A stretch of 64,000 bases of DNA from CAYUPY01 sp964446595 (GCA_964446595.1 CAYUPY010000001.1:1-64000), one strand, 5' to 3'. Shown: positions 52,183 to 60,349, numbered from the stretch's first letter. The notes: generated from the letters alone by a model not told the origin. A program made the numbers and translations.

Positions 52183-52440
52183 CTCCTTACTAAATTTGCG
52201 TTACAACGTAATGCTTTTAAGAGATATGTACTTACTTTAGATGATGGCGATTTTACTGTCGGGGGAACGGATTACCCAGTTTCATTGGTGGCAATAGTAC
52301 AGAGGCCAGGTGCGAAGGTTAGTATTGAACAACTTCTTAACCAGTGGAAAAAATGAAGATAGAAGGCCTTTTAGCAACTATCCAGCAATAGCCGAACAGC
52401 TTTTTATGAATCTAACATTAAAGACCTCACCGAAAAGCAA
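52183..52440 (+). pseudogene. two small gene remnants
   Basis: A frame without a proper start reads TKFALQRNAFKRYVLTLDDG and YPVSLVAIVQRPG, and ends at TGA 52354-52356. An overlapping ATG at 52353 starts MKIEGLLATIQ. A frameshifted continuation reads NSRTAFYESNIKDL, with a stop near 52438. The sensible protein-like composition and the ATGA overlap suggest the tail of one gene and the head of another, both broken. The families are not recognised. Confidence 0.4.
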
Positions 52441-52454
52441 ACCATAGATGTCCC

Positions 52455-52688
52455 TTAAGCTGATTTTTCTTGGTCCGTTTGGCTACTACTAAAGCCAATT
52501 GAGTATTTACCTTTTACGAAGCCTGCAAGAAAGAGTCTAACTACTTCTTGCATCGAGCCAAAACCAAATTCATGGGCCTTTTCTTCTGCTTGTTCCTTTA
52601 ATCCTTCAGGAAGAGGCACTTGCACTCGGACCATCTTGCGTTTTGGTTTTGATTTCGAATTGTGGTTATTATTGTCACTTTGCATCAT
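52455..52688 (-). CDS. ribbon-helix-helix-like small regulator
   Basis: A 77-residue protein from ATG 52688 (MMQSDNNNHNSKSKPKRK). Longer in-frame starts exist, up to 52721. After a basic, Asn/Ser-rich N-terminal tail, the segment MVRVQVPLPEGLKEQAEEKA and the following GFGSMQEVVRLFLAGFVKG have the beta-strand, helix, helix pattern of RHH/antitoxin-type DNA-binding proteins. No toxin gene is adjacent. The divergent upstream region contains nested inverted repeats that would suit autoregulation. A role as an AbrB/RelB-like transcription factor is inferred. Confidence 0.65.
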   Translation of the reverse strand: MMQSDNNNHNSKSKPKRKMVRVQVPLPEGLKEQAEEKAHEFGFGSMQEVVRLFLAGFVKGKYSIGFSSSQTDQEKSA

Positions 52689-52758
52689 TTGGATTTTACA
52701 GAGGTAGTTGTGCCGTGTCAAATGATATCATCTTTTACACCTTTGCTACAACCACTTG

Positions 52759-52783
52759 ACACAACTTGTGTATAATTGTACAC
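52759..52783. promoter_or_regulatory. nested inverted repeats in divergent promoter region
   Basis: ACACAA C TTGTGT (52759-52771) overlaps GTGTA TAATTG TACAC (52768-52783), between the RHH gene and the YggT gene. A TATAAT at 52771-52776 is embedded. It is a plausible operator for the adjacent regulator. Confidence 0.45.
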
Positions 52784-52814
52784 TTAAGCATATCTTACTT
52801 ATAAATATTTGCTT

Positions 52815-53147
52815 ATGAGAAATAACTTCTCCTTTGCCAATATTCTTGTTGGTGTGATCAATTTCGTATTTTCATTAGCGATAATTGGTCTGCTAGTAAG
52901 ATTTTTGCTAAGGCTGTTCGGGGCAAACCCGGAGGCAGAGTTCACAGACTTTGTCTATGACTCAACCGCTCCTTTACTTGATCCATTTCGTAATGTTTTT
53001 AACCCTTACGTAATAGAGCCAGGTAATGTACTAGAGTTCTCAACTCTATTGGCAATCGGAGCTTACTTACTATTAGCTTACCTAATAGTGGAATTTATTT
53101 ATTACGTTGAGACGAGTACTACAACCCGTCGCAACAGGGAGGACTAA
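52815..53147 (+). CDS. YggT family membrane protein
   Basis: A 110-residue protein with two membrane segments (about 8-30 and 70-95) and the YggT-type arrangement, including RFLLRLFGANP and the TAPLLDPFRNVF segment between the helices. YggT proteins are linked to envelope stress and osmotic tolerance or division-site functions. ATG 52815 (MRNNFSF) is chosen over an upstream TTG. It heads a run of four small envelope-related genes. Confidence 0.8.
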   Translation: MRNNFSFANILVGVINFVFSLAIIGLLVRFLLRLFGANPEAEFTDFVYDSTAPLLDPFRNVFNPYVIEPGNVLEFSTLLAIGAYLLLAYLIVEFIYYVETSTTTRRNRED

Positions 53148-53152
53148 ATTTA

Positions 53153-53395
53153 ATGGAACTAATTATATTCTTAATAATCGGAGGAATCGCAGGTTGGTTA
53201 GCTGGTGAGCTGGTAAAAGGTCACGGCTTCGGCTTAGTTGTAAATGTGATTGTAGGTATTATCGGATCCGTAGTAGGTGGACTACTATTAGGACTGCTAG
53301 GACTTTCAGCTGATGGAAATATTCTAGGCCAACTTGTAACAGCTACTTTGGGAGCTGCAGTGTTACTGTTCATTGTAAATCAGTTTAAACGCTAA
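53153..53395 (+). CDS. GlsB/YeaQ/YmgE family small membrane protein
   Basis: An 80-residue protein of the transglycosylase-associated (GlsB/YeaQ/YmgE) family. Three Gly-rich membrane segments carry GGIAGWLAGELVKG and NVIVGIIGSVVGGLLLG, the family signature. These proteins are usually stress-induced in bacteria, but their biochemical role is unclear. It starts 5 bases after the YggT gene, in the same operon. Confidence 0.88.
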   Translation: MELIIFLIIGGIAGWLAGELVKGHGFGLVVNVIVGIIGSVVGGLLLGLLGLSADGNILGQLVTATLGAAVLLFIVNQFKR

Positions 53396-53444
53396 ATCCT
53401 AAAGCCAAAAACCTATACTGACCGGGATTATATTTATTAACTAA

Positions 53445-53726
53445 ATGAAGATGAGTAAAATTAAACAGCAGCTTCAAGACTTAAGGGATCGCATAGACGA
53501 GAACCTAAAACGAATGGAAGAAGAAAGTAATAATCAAAGTGATGGCAAGGATGCTGATAATTTCAGCGACGACTTGAAACGTTCGATTTCACAACTCACT
53601 ACCGATGTCCAACAAGCTTTTAATAACATAAGGGCTAAAGTGGATCCTAATTATTCTGACGCACATGCCAAAGCAGATAACTTAGGAGCAGAAGCTAAGA
53701 ATCAGGCTAATAAACTGAGGAACTAA
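53445..53726 (+). CDS. small charged coiled-coil protein
   Basis: A 93-residue soluble protein, starting at ATG 53445 or 53451. It is strongly helical and charged (KIKQQLQDLRDRIDENLKRM, LTTDVQQAFNNIRAKV) with an Ala/Asn-rich C-terminus (AHAKADNLGAEAKNQANKLRN). The C-terminal pattern recalls CsbD- or LEA-like stress proteins, but no firm family is assigned. It shares the operon with GlsB-like and PH-domain membrane proteins, which supports a stress or envelope role. Confidence 0.7.
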   Translation: MKMSKIKQQLQDLRDRIDENLKRMEEESNNQSDGKDADNFSDDLKRSISQLTTDVQQAFNNIRAKVDPNYSDAHAKADNLGAEAKNQANKLRN

Positions 53727-53752
53727 TTAATAATTACCAAGATAGAGATAAT

Positions 53753-54364
53753 ATGGCACAAGGGGATAAACCAGAAATCGAGAAGCTAGACCTTCAAGAC
53801 TGGAGCCAGAAAACCTTTATCCGTAGTAAAAATGCAATGTGGGTAACGCTAATGCGTTACCTGCTTGCGTTTATTGTAGCTGAAATTGGTTTATTCTTAA
53901 TATTTTTGCTGAACGCAACTCTGAGTATAAATTTCGCCACATTTACCAGCATTCTGGGTTTTATTGTAGGCGGAGTAATGGTGAGCTTAATTCCTATTTT
54001 TATTGCGCTAGTCTTCATAATAATTGCTGAGTGGACAGGTACTACTTATACGCTGACAACTGGTCAGTATCGAGTAGTAGGGGATTTTGTGGACCAGCGG
54101 CACGGTAAAGTTAAGATTGATGTGCAAGGAGTTTTTCATCGCGAAAATATGTATCCAGTCAATCTGTTTATTCGTGCAGAACTACTCCAACCTTTTTGGG
54201 CGAGAGCTCTAGGTTATGGAAATGTGCGACTTGTTCCGAGGCCCAATGCACCAGAAGTTAGGTCGGTGATTGTACCCTATATCAATGACCCGGAAAACTT
54301 CCTTAAATACACTCAGGAATTAATTGATAGTGCTATTGGCATAGATAATCAATTAGGTACTTAA
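53753..54364 (+). CDS. membrane protein with bacterial PH-like domain
   Basis: A 203-residue protein with two membrane segments (about 38-62 and 72-98) followed by a beta-rich C-terminal part. The phrases YTLTTGQYRVVGDFVDQRHG, ALGYGNVRLVPRPN and VIVPYINDPENF are the pattern of bPH2-type domains. The function is unknown. It ends the small envelope operon. Its 3' end overlaps the convergent dioxygenase-esterase gene by 12 bases. Confidence 0.75.
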   Translation: MAQGDKPEIEKLDLQDWSQKTFIRSKNAMWVTLMRYLLAFIVAEIGLFLIFLLNATLSINFATFTSILGFIVGGVMVSLIPIFIALVFIIIAEWTGTTYTLTTGQYRVVGDFVDQRHGKVKIDVQGVFHRENMYPVNLFIRAELLQPFWARALGYGNVRLVPRPNAPEVRSVIVPYINDPENFLKYTQELIDSAIGIDNQLGT

Positions 54365-55960
54365 AAAGGTTATTACCGCTTTTTGCTCTTCTCGAGTAAT
54401 ATTATGACCAGCCCCATTATCAAAAGACTTCACTTTGGCTTTAGTTTGTTTTAATAAGTCTACTACTTGCAAAGATTCTTTCTGACTAATCATATCGTCA
54501 TGCTTACCATAAGTCACAAGGAAAGTGATTTGGGCTAAGTTATGCTGACGAGATGCTGATTCTTCCTCTAGCACGTCAGCCGGGTGAAGGAGCACTACCT
54601 TTTTCATATCATTGGCAATGGTGTCGCTGTGCAATAAAAGTGTGGCTAAAATCATGTTTGCTCCATTGGAAAAACCCAACACGGAAACTGAATCAGATTT
54701 ATAAGCACTTCTATAGGTCGAAATAAACTGCTGTAACTTTTCGGCTTCCTGGCTTATGCTTTCCTGATCATATTTTCCGGGGGCGAAGCGGCGAAAGAAG
54801 CGATTTAGCCCATGTTCGCTAATGTTACCCCTCAGACTAACTAAGCGGTATTTGTTTTTCACATCTTCATCTAGCAGTCCCAGCAAATCATATTCATCCC
54901 CACCGGTACCATGTAACAAAAATAGGATAGGTAAGACGTGATCAGTTGGCTGTGGGCCAAATTCGGCATAGCGAAACAAACTTTTAAGCTTAGCTTTAGG
55001 TTTAATATTTTCACTTTTGGTGATTGGTTCAAGTTGAGATTCGATTTGTGCTCTTTTTGCGCTTAGAAAAGGTGGTAAAGCTAATTCTGTGCCTAATTTG
55101 TCTAATTCCTCATCAGCAGTAAAGCCCGGTTCATCAGTTGCAATTTCCCATAAGACTCCGCCTGGTTCCCTCATGTAAACTGACTTAAAGTAGAAACGAT
55201 CGATCACTTCGGTGGGGTGAAGACCCAAAGAAATTGCCTTTTTTCTAACTTCCAATTGAACTTCGTCTGAGGGAACACGAAAAGCGATATGGTGGACTGT
55301 TCCCGCGGCGTTAACGCTACGTTGGCGCGAATTTGACTTTAAAAAGATCAAATTGGCAAATTCGCTCTGTCCATTCTCAAATACACTAATATCTTTAGCT
55401 TGAATATCTTCTGATACCTCAATTTTGGAGAACCCGAGCAGCTCATGCAGCAGCCTCGCTGTAGGCTCGGCTGCTACTTCCTCTATCTCTACTCCGTAAA
55501 AATTCACAATAGCCACATTTTTCTTTATTTCTGCTGTCTCCCAAGGAATAGCATCGGGATTTAATCTATCTGATTCAACTAACTGTAAAATTTGTCCATC
55601 CCAGTCGCTAAATCCCAAATACTGATCTCCCAAGGCGTTTTTACTATCCTCATGAATTGCAATGCTATAAGCAGATAACCTCTCACGCCAAAAAGCCAAA
55701 CTACCGATAGGTACCGCTAACATAATCTTATTCACCATCCCTTCCCCGTGCATCCCTTGATGAACAGGCTTGAAAGGGAAAAAGGTTAAATCCATACCTG
55801 GAGAGCCTTGAGCATCTCCGAAAAAAAGATGGTAGGTGCGAGTGTCATCTTGATTAACTGTCTTTTTTAACAGCCTTAGTCCCAGAATATGAGAATAAAA
55901 GTCAATGGTATCCTGAGCATCAGAAGAAATAGCTGTAATGTGATGTATACCGTAAGTCAT
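54353..55960 (-). CDS. fused ring-cleaving dioxygenase (VOC) and alpha/beta-hydrolase, MhqO-MhqD-like
   Basis: A 535-residue fusion. Residues 1-310 form a tandem vicinal-oxygen-chelate protein like MhqO/MhqA ring-cleaving dioxygenases: YGIHHITAISSDAQDTIDFY with a metal His, VHHIAFRVPS, and MREPGGVLWEIATDEPGF with the metal Glu. Residues about 325-535 are a carboxylesterase/phospholipase-type hydrolase: LFLLHGTGGDEYDL (oxyanion region), nucleophile Ser in GFSNGAN, Asp in GKHDDM and His in GAGHNI. In Bacillus these are separate genes of the quinone-stress regulon. Here they are joined, suggesting detoxification of quinones or hydroquinones. An extended -10 (TGC TAGAAT) ends 5 bases before the ATG. 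Confidence 0.9.
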   Translation of the reverse strand: MTYGIHHITAISSDAQDTIDFYSHILGLRLLKKTVNQDDTRTYHLFFGDAQGSPGMDLTFFPFKPVHQGMHGEGMVNKIMLAVPIGSLAFWRERLSAYSIAIHEDSKNALGDQYLGFSDWDGQILQLVESDRLNPDAIPWETAEIKKNVAIVNFYGVEIEEVAAEPTARLLHELLGFSKIEVSEDIQAKDISVFENGQSEFANLIFLKSNSRQRSVNAAGTVHHIAFRVPSDEVQLEVRKKAISLGLHPTEVIDRFYFKSVYMREPGGVLWEIATDEPGFTADEELDKLGTELALPPFLSAKRAQIESQLEPITKSENIKPKAKLKSLFRYAEFGPQPTDHVLPILFLLHGTGGDEYDLLGLLDEDVKNKYRLVSLRGNISEHGLNRFFRRFAPGKYDQESISQEAEKLQQFISTYRSAYKSDSVSVLGFSNGANMILATLLLHSDTIANDMKKVVLLHPADVLEEESASRQHNLAQITFLVTYGKHDDMISQKESLQVVDLLKQTKAKVKSFDNGAGHNITREEQKAVITFLST

Positions 55961-55974
55961 AAGCTATTCTAGCA
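55961..55974 (-). promoter_or_regulatory. extended -10 promoter, probable leaderless start
   Basis: The minus strand reads TGC TAGAAT AGCTT ATG. It is back-to-back with a matching plus-strand promoter at 55993-56006. Confidence 0.6.
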
Positions 55975-55992
55975 GACTAGGCAAGCCATAAA

Positions 55993-56006
55993 TGCTATTA
56001 TCTGTC
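55993..56006 (+). promoter_or_regulatory. extended -10 promoter, probable leaderless start
   Basis: TGC TATTAT CTGTC ATG. The -10 hexamer (55996-56001) ends 5 bases before ATG 56007. This argues against the earlier in-frame ATG at 55992, which overlaps the promoter. Confidence 0.6.
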
Positions 56007-56831
56007 ATGAAAGACTATTATATATGCGTTACTGAGGATGAACACCTAGTTTTAACTAAAGGCAACGACGGGGGTTATGACCTGCCGCAAAGCCTTTCAG
56101 GCTTTGCGGCGGTGGTTTCCCATGCACAAGTCACCATTCCAAATCCAGAACCTCTATTTACAGCAATCGATGATGAAAAGCCAATCGTGACAGAGTCAAC
56201 CTATCACTGGGCAAAAGTCACAAGAGAATCTGTCCCTGACTCATATATATTTGAACCACTTGTAGATACTTCACACCTCATGATTAAACATCATGAGCAA
56301 GCACGGGCGATAATTCACTACGCTGTTCGGCAGCTCACTGAATGGGAATTTAAAGTGGATTATGACAGCTTCCCTTTCCGCCAAGCCACTCATGTAATAA
56401 TCTTGAATACAGATAATGAAATACTGTTAGTACAAAAACCTACCTGGGAGCCGCACCAATGGAGTTTTGTTGGCGGCGGCCTAGATCCCGAGGACAAGTC
56501 ACCGGCGGCCGCCGCTATTCGCGAGGCAGAGGAGGAGGTCGGTATTACTGATCTTTATGATATTCAGCAAAGTAAGCTGGTAGATGAATTTAGATGGCCT
56601 GCCACCACGGTAAGATACCGTTACCTTAAATACGGTATTTGGCAGCAAGGACAACAAAAACAGATATTTATAGCTAAGACGAATGTGAGACCTGATCAAG
56701 TACATTTACAAGAAGATGAACTTTCATCTTATAAATGGGTTAAACCTATAGATTTAGCTGAGAGCTTAACATTTAAAGGCTATAGTGAGTTTTTCAACAA
56801 AGTGCTTAAGGAGTTTGCTTTAATAAACTAA
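56007..56831 (+). CDS. Nudix hydrolase with N-terminal extension
   Basis: A 274-residue protein from ATG 56007 (MKDYYICVTED). Residues about 130-270 are a Nudix domain: HVIILNTDNEILLVQKP, then the Nudix box GGLDPEDKSPAAAAIREAEEEVGI in overlapping parts. The REAEEEVGI half is intact, while the first conserved Glu appears as Lys (position of DKS). The N-terminal 130 residues (LTKGNDGGYDLPQ, DSYIFEPLVDTSHLM) are a separate domain of unknown type that may serve substrate choice. The gene is divergent from the dioxygenase-esterase fusion and carries a 12-bp perfect hairpin at 56084-56110. Confidence 0.88.
   Translation: MKDYYICVTEDEHLVLTKGNDGGYDLPQSLSGFAAVVSHAQVTIPNPEPLFTAIDDEKPIVTESTYHWAKVTRESVPDSYIFEPLVDTSHLMIKHHEQARAIIHYAVRQLTEWEFKVDYDSFPFRQATHVIILNTDNEILLVQKPTWEPHQWSFVGGGLDPEDKSPAAAAIREAEEEVGITDLYDIQQSKLVDEFRWPATTVRYRYLKYGIWQQGQQKQIFIAKTNVRPDQVHLQEDELSSYKWVKPIDLAESLTFKGYSEFFNKVLKEFALIN
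56084..56110. repeat. 12-bp intragenic perfect hairpin
   Basis: GCCGCAAAGCCT (56084-56095), loop TTC, AGGCTTTGCGGC (56099-56110), inside the Nudix gene. A second 9-bp inverted repeat lies at 56473-56515. Confidence 0.9.
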
Positions 56832-57298
56832 TTGCTAAGGATAAGTTCCTGCTTTGGAGATTCAGGAAAGTTTATCTCATCGTAAAGGTATATGATACTC
56901 GGCCGCAACTTATAGAAAACGTGCCCACCCTTATTTTTTACAAAGTAATCCAGTTTTTTCCGAGTTGCACCAAATTTCTGAGCATATTCTAGTAACGCAT
57001 CACTCGAACTTTCACGCAAAAGTTCTTCGACAACCCCTTCTATTTGGAGGCCACGAGGGGCGTCTTCTTCGGTATGTGGCAAGACAATCGCTGCAGCTAC
57101 GTGATTATTAGATGTAATTTCATGTGAATGTCTAGAATTAGCAGATGAAATCCAGTATAGGTTTAGTTCATCATCCTCAGCATAGTGGACAGTTGATATC
57201 CATGGTTTTCCCCCGCTACTAGTAGCTATCTGCATTAAAAATGCTTCTTGAACATACTCTCGAATAATCGCGGCGACGTTTGCTGAGTTTTGAATCAT
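56828..57298 (-). CDS. pyridoxamine 5'-phosphate oxidase-like FMN-binding protein
   Basis: A 156-residue split-barrel flavin-binding protein. The pattern AFLMQIATSSGGKPWISTVHY, LYWISSANSRHSHEIT and GLQIEGVVEELL is that of the PPOX/general stress protein superfamily. Such proteins bind FMN, F420 or haem-related ligands. The substrate cannot be told from sequence. Its stop overlaps the 3' end of the Nudix gene by 4 bases (convergent). An AGAGG ribosome-binding site lies 8 bases before the ATG. Confidence 0.85.
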   Translation of the reverse strand: MIQNSANVAAIIREYVQEAFLMQIATSSGGKPWISTVHYAEDDELNLYWISSANSRHSHEITSNNHVAAAIVLPHTEEDAPRGLQIEGVVEELLRESSSDALLEYAQKFGATRKKLDYFVKNKGGHVFYKLRPSIIYLYDEINFPESPKQELILSN

Positions 57299-57351
57299 AT
57301 TCTAGCCTCTAAAACCGATTATTACATAAACTTAACAATTATGGAAGCCTA

Positions 57352-59136
57352 TTAGCTTGCAGAGGCGGCTTTACCAACATTCCCTCGGGATAGTTGTTGC
57401 AAAGCTTGTAAGATAGGCGAAGTCTCACTAGTATATTCACCTGCCACTAAGTAAAGCCGTTGTAGTTTCTGAATTATTAGCTGTTTTTCTTGAACACTTA
57501 TACTATTTAGTAACCATTCTGTTTTTTGACTGTCTAGTATAATGATACTTCCAATACCTGTGACAAATCTATTTTCATCTATAGAATTCTCTATAAAGTG
57601 TCTAATTTCGTTTATATATACACCTAACACCTCTTTCAGTGCTGTGATTTCATGTGCAAAGTTTTCATACAAGAAATTAAACAGATATACCTTGCTCTCA
57701 TTGTCGAGCAGCGTAATCATAGAAGCTACTATTTGCATATTAATCATTTCTTGCAAAATTGTGGCTTTCAGCTCGATATTATCTAGCTTTTTTATTTGAT
57801 TCAGATAATGATTTGCTAGTAATAGTAATGCCTGATCGCTACCATGCCTAATCAATTTTTCTATCATCATTTTGCGAGCTCTAGTTCTAGCATTTTGTCC
57901 GCCATTAATAGCCTGCAGCCAATTACGATTGTAAACCATATCCCAAGGTAAATCTAAGCTACCTAAATCAGGATTATGTTTGCTTAGCTCAGAATTAATA
58001 GCAATATATATAAGTCTACTAATTAATACATTTCTATCTTCAAAAGGACTACTAACATTGTGGGCACTAGTTGTACTAAAATGTTTTTGAACAAGATAAT
58101 CCATCAATACCTTTCGAGACTTATCATCTGTAATCTCCCATAATTCTTCTAGGTCATCTTGAGGATATTCTGCGGCAATTTTTAGTCGGCTGATATCATC
58201 ATAAAGAAAAATTTGAGTTAGTAGATGTTCTTCTGGCTTATAATAAATGTGCTCAACGTTGTCTGATATATAGTAAAGTTTACCTCCCGGTTTTAACACC
58301 CGAGTCAAAGCTTCTGTCAGTACCTCTTGGGCTTCAGGGCTTATCTGATCATAAAGAAAAGGTACAATTACCACATCAAATGTTTCTGGGTCCAGATCAA
58401 GATTTGAGGCAAAGTAAATTTTCGATTGTCCCTGATTACCAATTGAATATTCTTCGCCGGTCACGATTCGAGCAAGTTTACCAGGTTGAGTGCTAAGCTG
58501 AATACTCAGTAGAGTCCCAGCTTTACTTTCAACTAACTCTCTTAGCTCGGAAATATCTTGCTGCCCGTATGAAACCTTCAATACATTGTCTCCTTGCTGA
58601 ATAGTTCGATTTGCCACAACCAACTGCGCTGGTGTAAGAGGAGCAACATTTGGATTGTAGTAAGTTAACCAGTATTTAAGGTTTTTCTTGGCGATATCGT
58701 TAGAAAAAATGATCTTGATTCTTTCCTGAAATAGTTTATGTAACCTATGAAAAGATTCAACATTTTCAAAATTTTGAGGCCTAATAGCAGTAAAGAAACT
58801 TTCTATGACTAGCCTAGTATCAACCCTCCACGCATTATCCTGACTAATAGCACGCATAAACTCTTCGTCATCTAACGTAGCTAGTAGTGAATTTATGATT
58901 GCTTGGGAGATAGAAGTAGTAGGGTAGGCATATCCACTAAACCGTCTCTCAGCCCACGCACTTTCATAGATTTCTATAAAATCATCGCATGATTCTCGTA
59001 TCTGCTCCAAAAAGGGCTGTATATTATTCCCTAGCCATTCATCCGCAAATTCATCAAAGTAAGGGGGATACACAGACATCGGTCGTTTATTCCAGTTTTC
59101 ATTTGTCCCTACTACGTTTTGAATTAGTGCTTCCAT
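57352..59136 (-). CDS. protein with degenerate methyltransferase-like core, 594 aa
   Basis: No exact family is known. Residues about 185-320 look like a Rossmann methyltransferase core: a strand GTLLSIQLST where motif I (usually GxGxG) should be, then FDVVIVPFLYDQISPEAQEV and LTRVLKPGGKLYYISDN (motifs post-I to III). Motif I lacks glycines, so SAM binding is doubtful. The N- and C-terminal parts are long helical regions (LKATILQEMINMQIVASMI). A GAGG ribosome-binding site and a likely -10 (TAGAAT) precede the ATG at 59136. It may be an inactive methyltransferase used as a scaffold. Confidence 0.7.
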   Translation of the reverse strand: MEALIQNVVGTNENWNKRPMSVYPPYFDEFADEWLGNNIQPFLEQIRESCDDFIEIYESAWAERRFSGYAYPTTSISQAIINSLLATLDDEEFMRAISQDNAWRVDTRLVIESFFTAIRPQNFENVESFHRLHKLFQERIKIIFSNDIAKKNLKYWLTYYNPNVAPLTPAQLVVANRTIQQGDNVLKVSYGQQDISELRELVESKAGTLLSIQLSTQPGKLARIVTGEEYSIGNQGQSKIYFASNLDLDPETFDVVIVPFLYDQISPEAQEVLTEALTRVLKPGGKLYYISDNVEHIYYKPEEHLLTQIFLYDDISRLKIAAEYPQDDLEELWEITDDKSRKVLMDYLVQKHFSTTSAHNVSSPFEDRNVLISRLIYIAINSELSKHNPDLGSLDLPWDMVYNRNWLQAINGGQNARTRARKMMIEKLIRHGSDQALLLLANHYLNQIKKLDNIELKATILQEMINMQIVASMITLLDNESKVYLFNFLYENFAHEITALKEVLGVYINEIRHFIENSIDENRFVTGIGSIIILDSQKTEWLLNSISVQEKQLIIQKLQRLYLVAGEYTSETSPILQALQQLSRGNVGKAASAS

Positions 59137-59191
59137 AGTTTTAAAACCTCACATTATTCTATCATTATTTGAGTATATAGTAAATATATCT

Positions 59192-60304
59192 TTACGATTT
59201 TCGCTTTATGCTTTGAACAGCGCTGAACACTAAAAGAAGTACCAACGTTACAATGCCTACGGACAAAATAAACAGGTAAGGAACGTCAAAATAGGATATA
59301 ACTCCTGATTTTATTTCCTCAACTAGAATCTGAACCTCACCGTTTGGCCTCACCCCAGCATTTTCAAAAGCTAGCTCCAATCCTTGATTGAGGCTGAGAC
59401 GTAACACAGCCATCAGGAAAATTCCATTGAAGATCAAGCTAATAGCAATAGATTTAAGCATCTTACTATACGTTAAGACGATTTGACCTCTCCATGTCGC
59501 TAATAAAAGCAAGGTTAACAAACTTAAAATCAGACCTACCAATGATAATACCCGCGCATAGTTGAAGTATGTTTGGAATTGATAGATAGCATCTAAGTCA
59601 ATGTTTGAATTTCGGCTATCTGAGCCCTGATTTTGACTTAGCAACTCTTCAAGTTGAGCAACTGGGATGGTGGGTCCGGTGGCGCTCAGGCCGAGCTCAT
59701 TTAAAAACCTATCAAAAAGGGGCTCGGCCTGAGCTTCTCCCGTAATTATTTCGGCCGCTAGTTGCCGCGCTTTCTCCCGAAAGCGCGGATCAGCAGGGAA
59801 ACAATCAGGCAAGCCCAAATTTTCTCCATCTTCAATATCTTCAATGCCCTCTACTTGTAGCAAAATATAGAATTGCTCTTCTTCACTAGCTGTACACACC
59901 CTTTTATTCACGATCTGCTGAGTAAGGGAATCTACTAGAACTTCTTGTAAGCGGTCTTCGCCTAATTGTTGTCGCAGTAAATCAATAGGGAGGTAGACAA
60001 ACCAATCATCGGTCTCATTTCCTAGCCACTGCAAAAAATTCTCGAGGTTATTATTGATAGTAGATTTTACGATTGCTTTAACGTCCAAACTATCCCTCAA
60101 AGTGTCACTAAGATCCTGAGTGGCTGTCTCCAATTGTTCCTCCAGAGATATTGCAATTCGCTCATACGCATTTGCTTGCTCAAGCTGTCTATAAATATTA
60201 TTTGGATCAAGCAAGTACTGAGAAAGAACTAGCACCAGGAAGCTAGTAATAAATACCATGTTCGCTAAAAATGCCAAGACGGGAATGGAAATTCTCTTTA
60301 TCAT
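59192..60304 (-). CDS. membrane protein with large extracytoplasmic domain
   Basis: A 370-residue protein. One membrane segment at about 8-32, an extracytoplasmic helical region (about 35-240, TQDLSDTLRDSLDVKAIV) with two cysteine-containing loops (RVCTASEEEQ, GLPDCFPADP), and three membrane helices near 250-270, 285-308 and 340-365. The family is not recognised. It is transcribed divergently from the small exported protein at 60375. Two perfect inverted repeats lie in the coding sequence (59684-59734 and 59765-59788). Confidence 0.7.
   Translation of the reverse strand: MIKRISIPVLAFLANMVFITSFLVLVLSQYLLDPNNIYRQLEQANAYERIAISLEEQLETATQDLSDTLRDSLDVKAIVKSTINNNLENFLQWLGNETDDWFVYLPIDLLRQQLGEDRLQEVLVDSLTQQIVNKRVCTASEEEQFYILLQVEGIEDIEDGENLGLPDCFPADPRFREKARQLAAEIITGEAQAEPLFDRFLNELGLSATGPTIPVAQLEELLSQNQGSDSRNSNIDLDAIYQFQTYFNYARVLSLVGLILSLLTLLLLATWRGQIVLTYSKMLKSIAISLIFNGIFLMAVLRLSLNQGLELAFENAGVRPNGEVQILVEEIKSGVISYFDVPYLFILSVGIVTLVLLLVFSAVQSIKRKS
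59684..59734. repeat. 13-bp intragenic inverted repeat, 25-base loop
   Basis: GCTCAGGCCGAGC (59684-59696) and GCTCGGCCTGAGC (59722-59734), exact complements. Confidence 0.88.
59765..59788. repeat. 10-bp intragenic perfect hairpin
   Basis: CCGCGCTTTC (59765-59774), loop TCCC, GAAAGCGCGG (59779-59788). Confidence 0.85.
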
Positions 60305-60340
60305 TTACATTAAATTTACTATCTGCAGATTAAGCGAAAT

Positions 60341-60349
60341 TGCTATAAT
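60341..60349 (+). promoter_or_regulatory. extended -10 promoter
   Basis: TGC TATAAT upstream of the 60375 gene, leaving a leader of about 20 bases. It drives the exported protein and the serine hydrolase together. Confidence 0.65.

Noticed and set aside
52455..52721. Toxin-antitoxin locus at the RHH gene
   Set aside because: The RHH-like protein could be an antitoxin, but no toxin-like partner is adjacent; only short gene remnants lie downstream.
52756..52776. TTGACA and TATAAT before the YggT gene as a standard promoter
   Set aside because: The two boxes are only 9 bases apart, far too close for one sigma-70 promoter; the region is better read as overlapping operator repeats.
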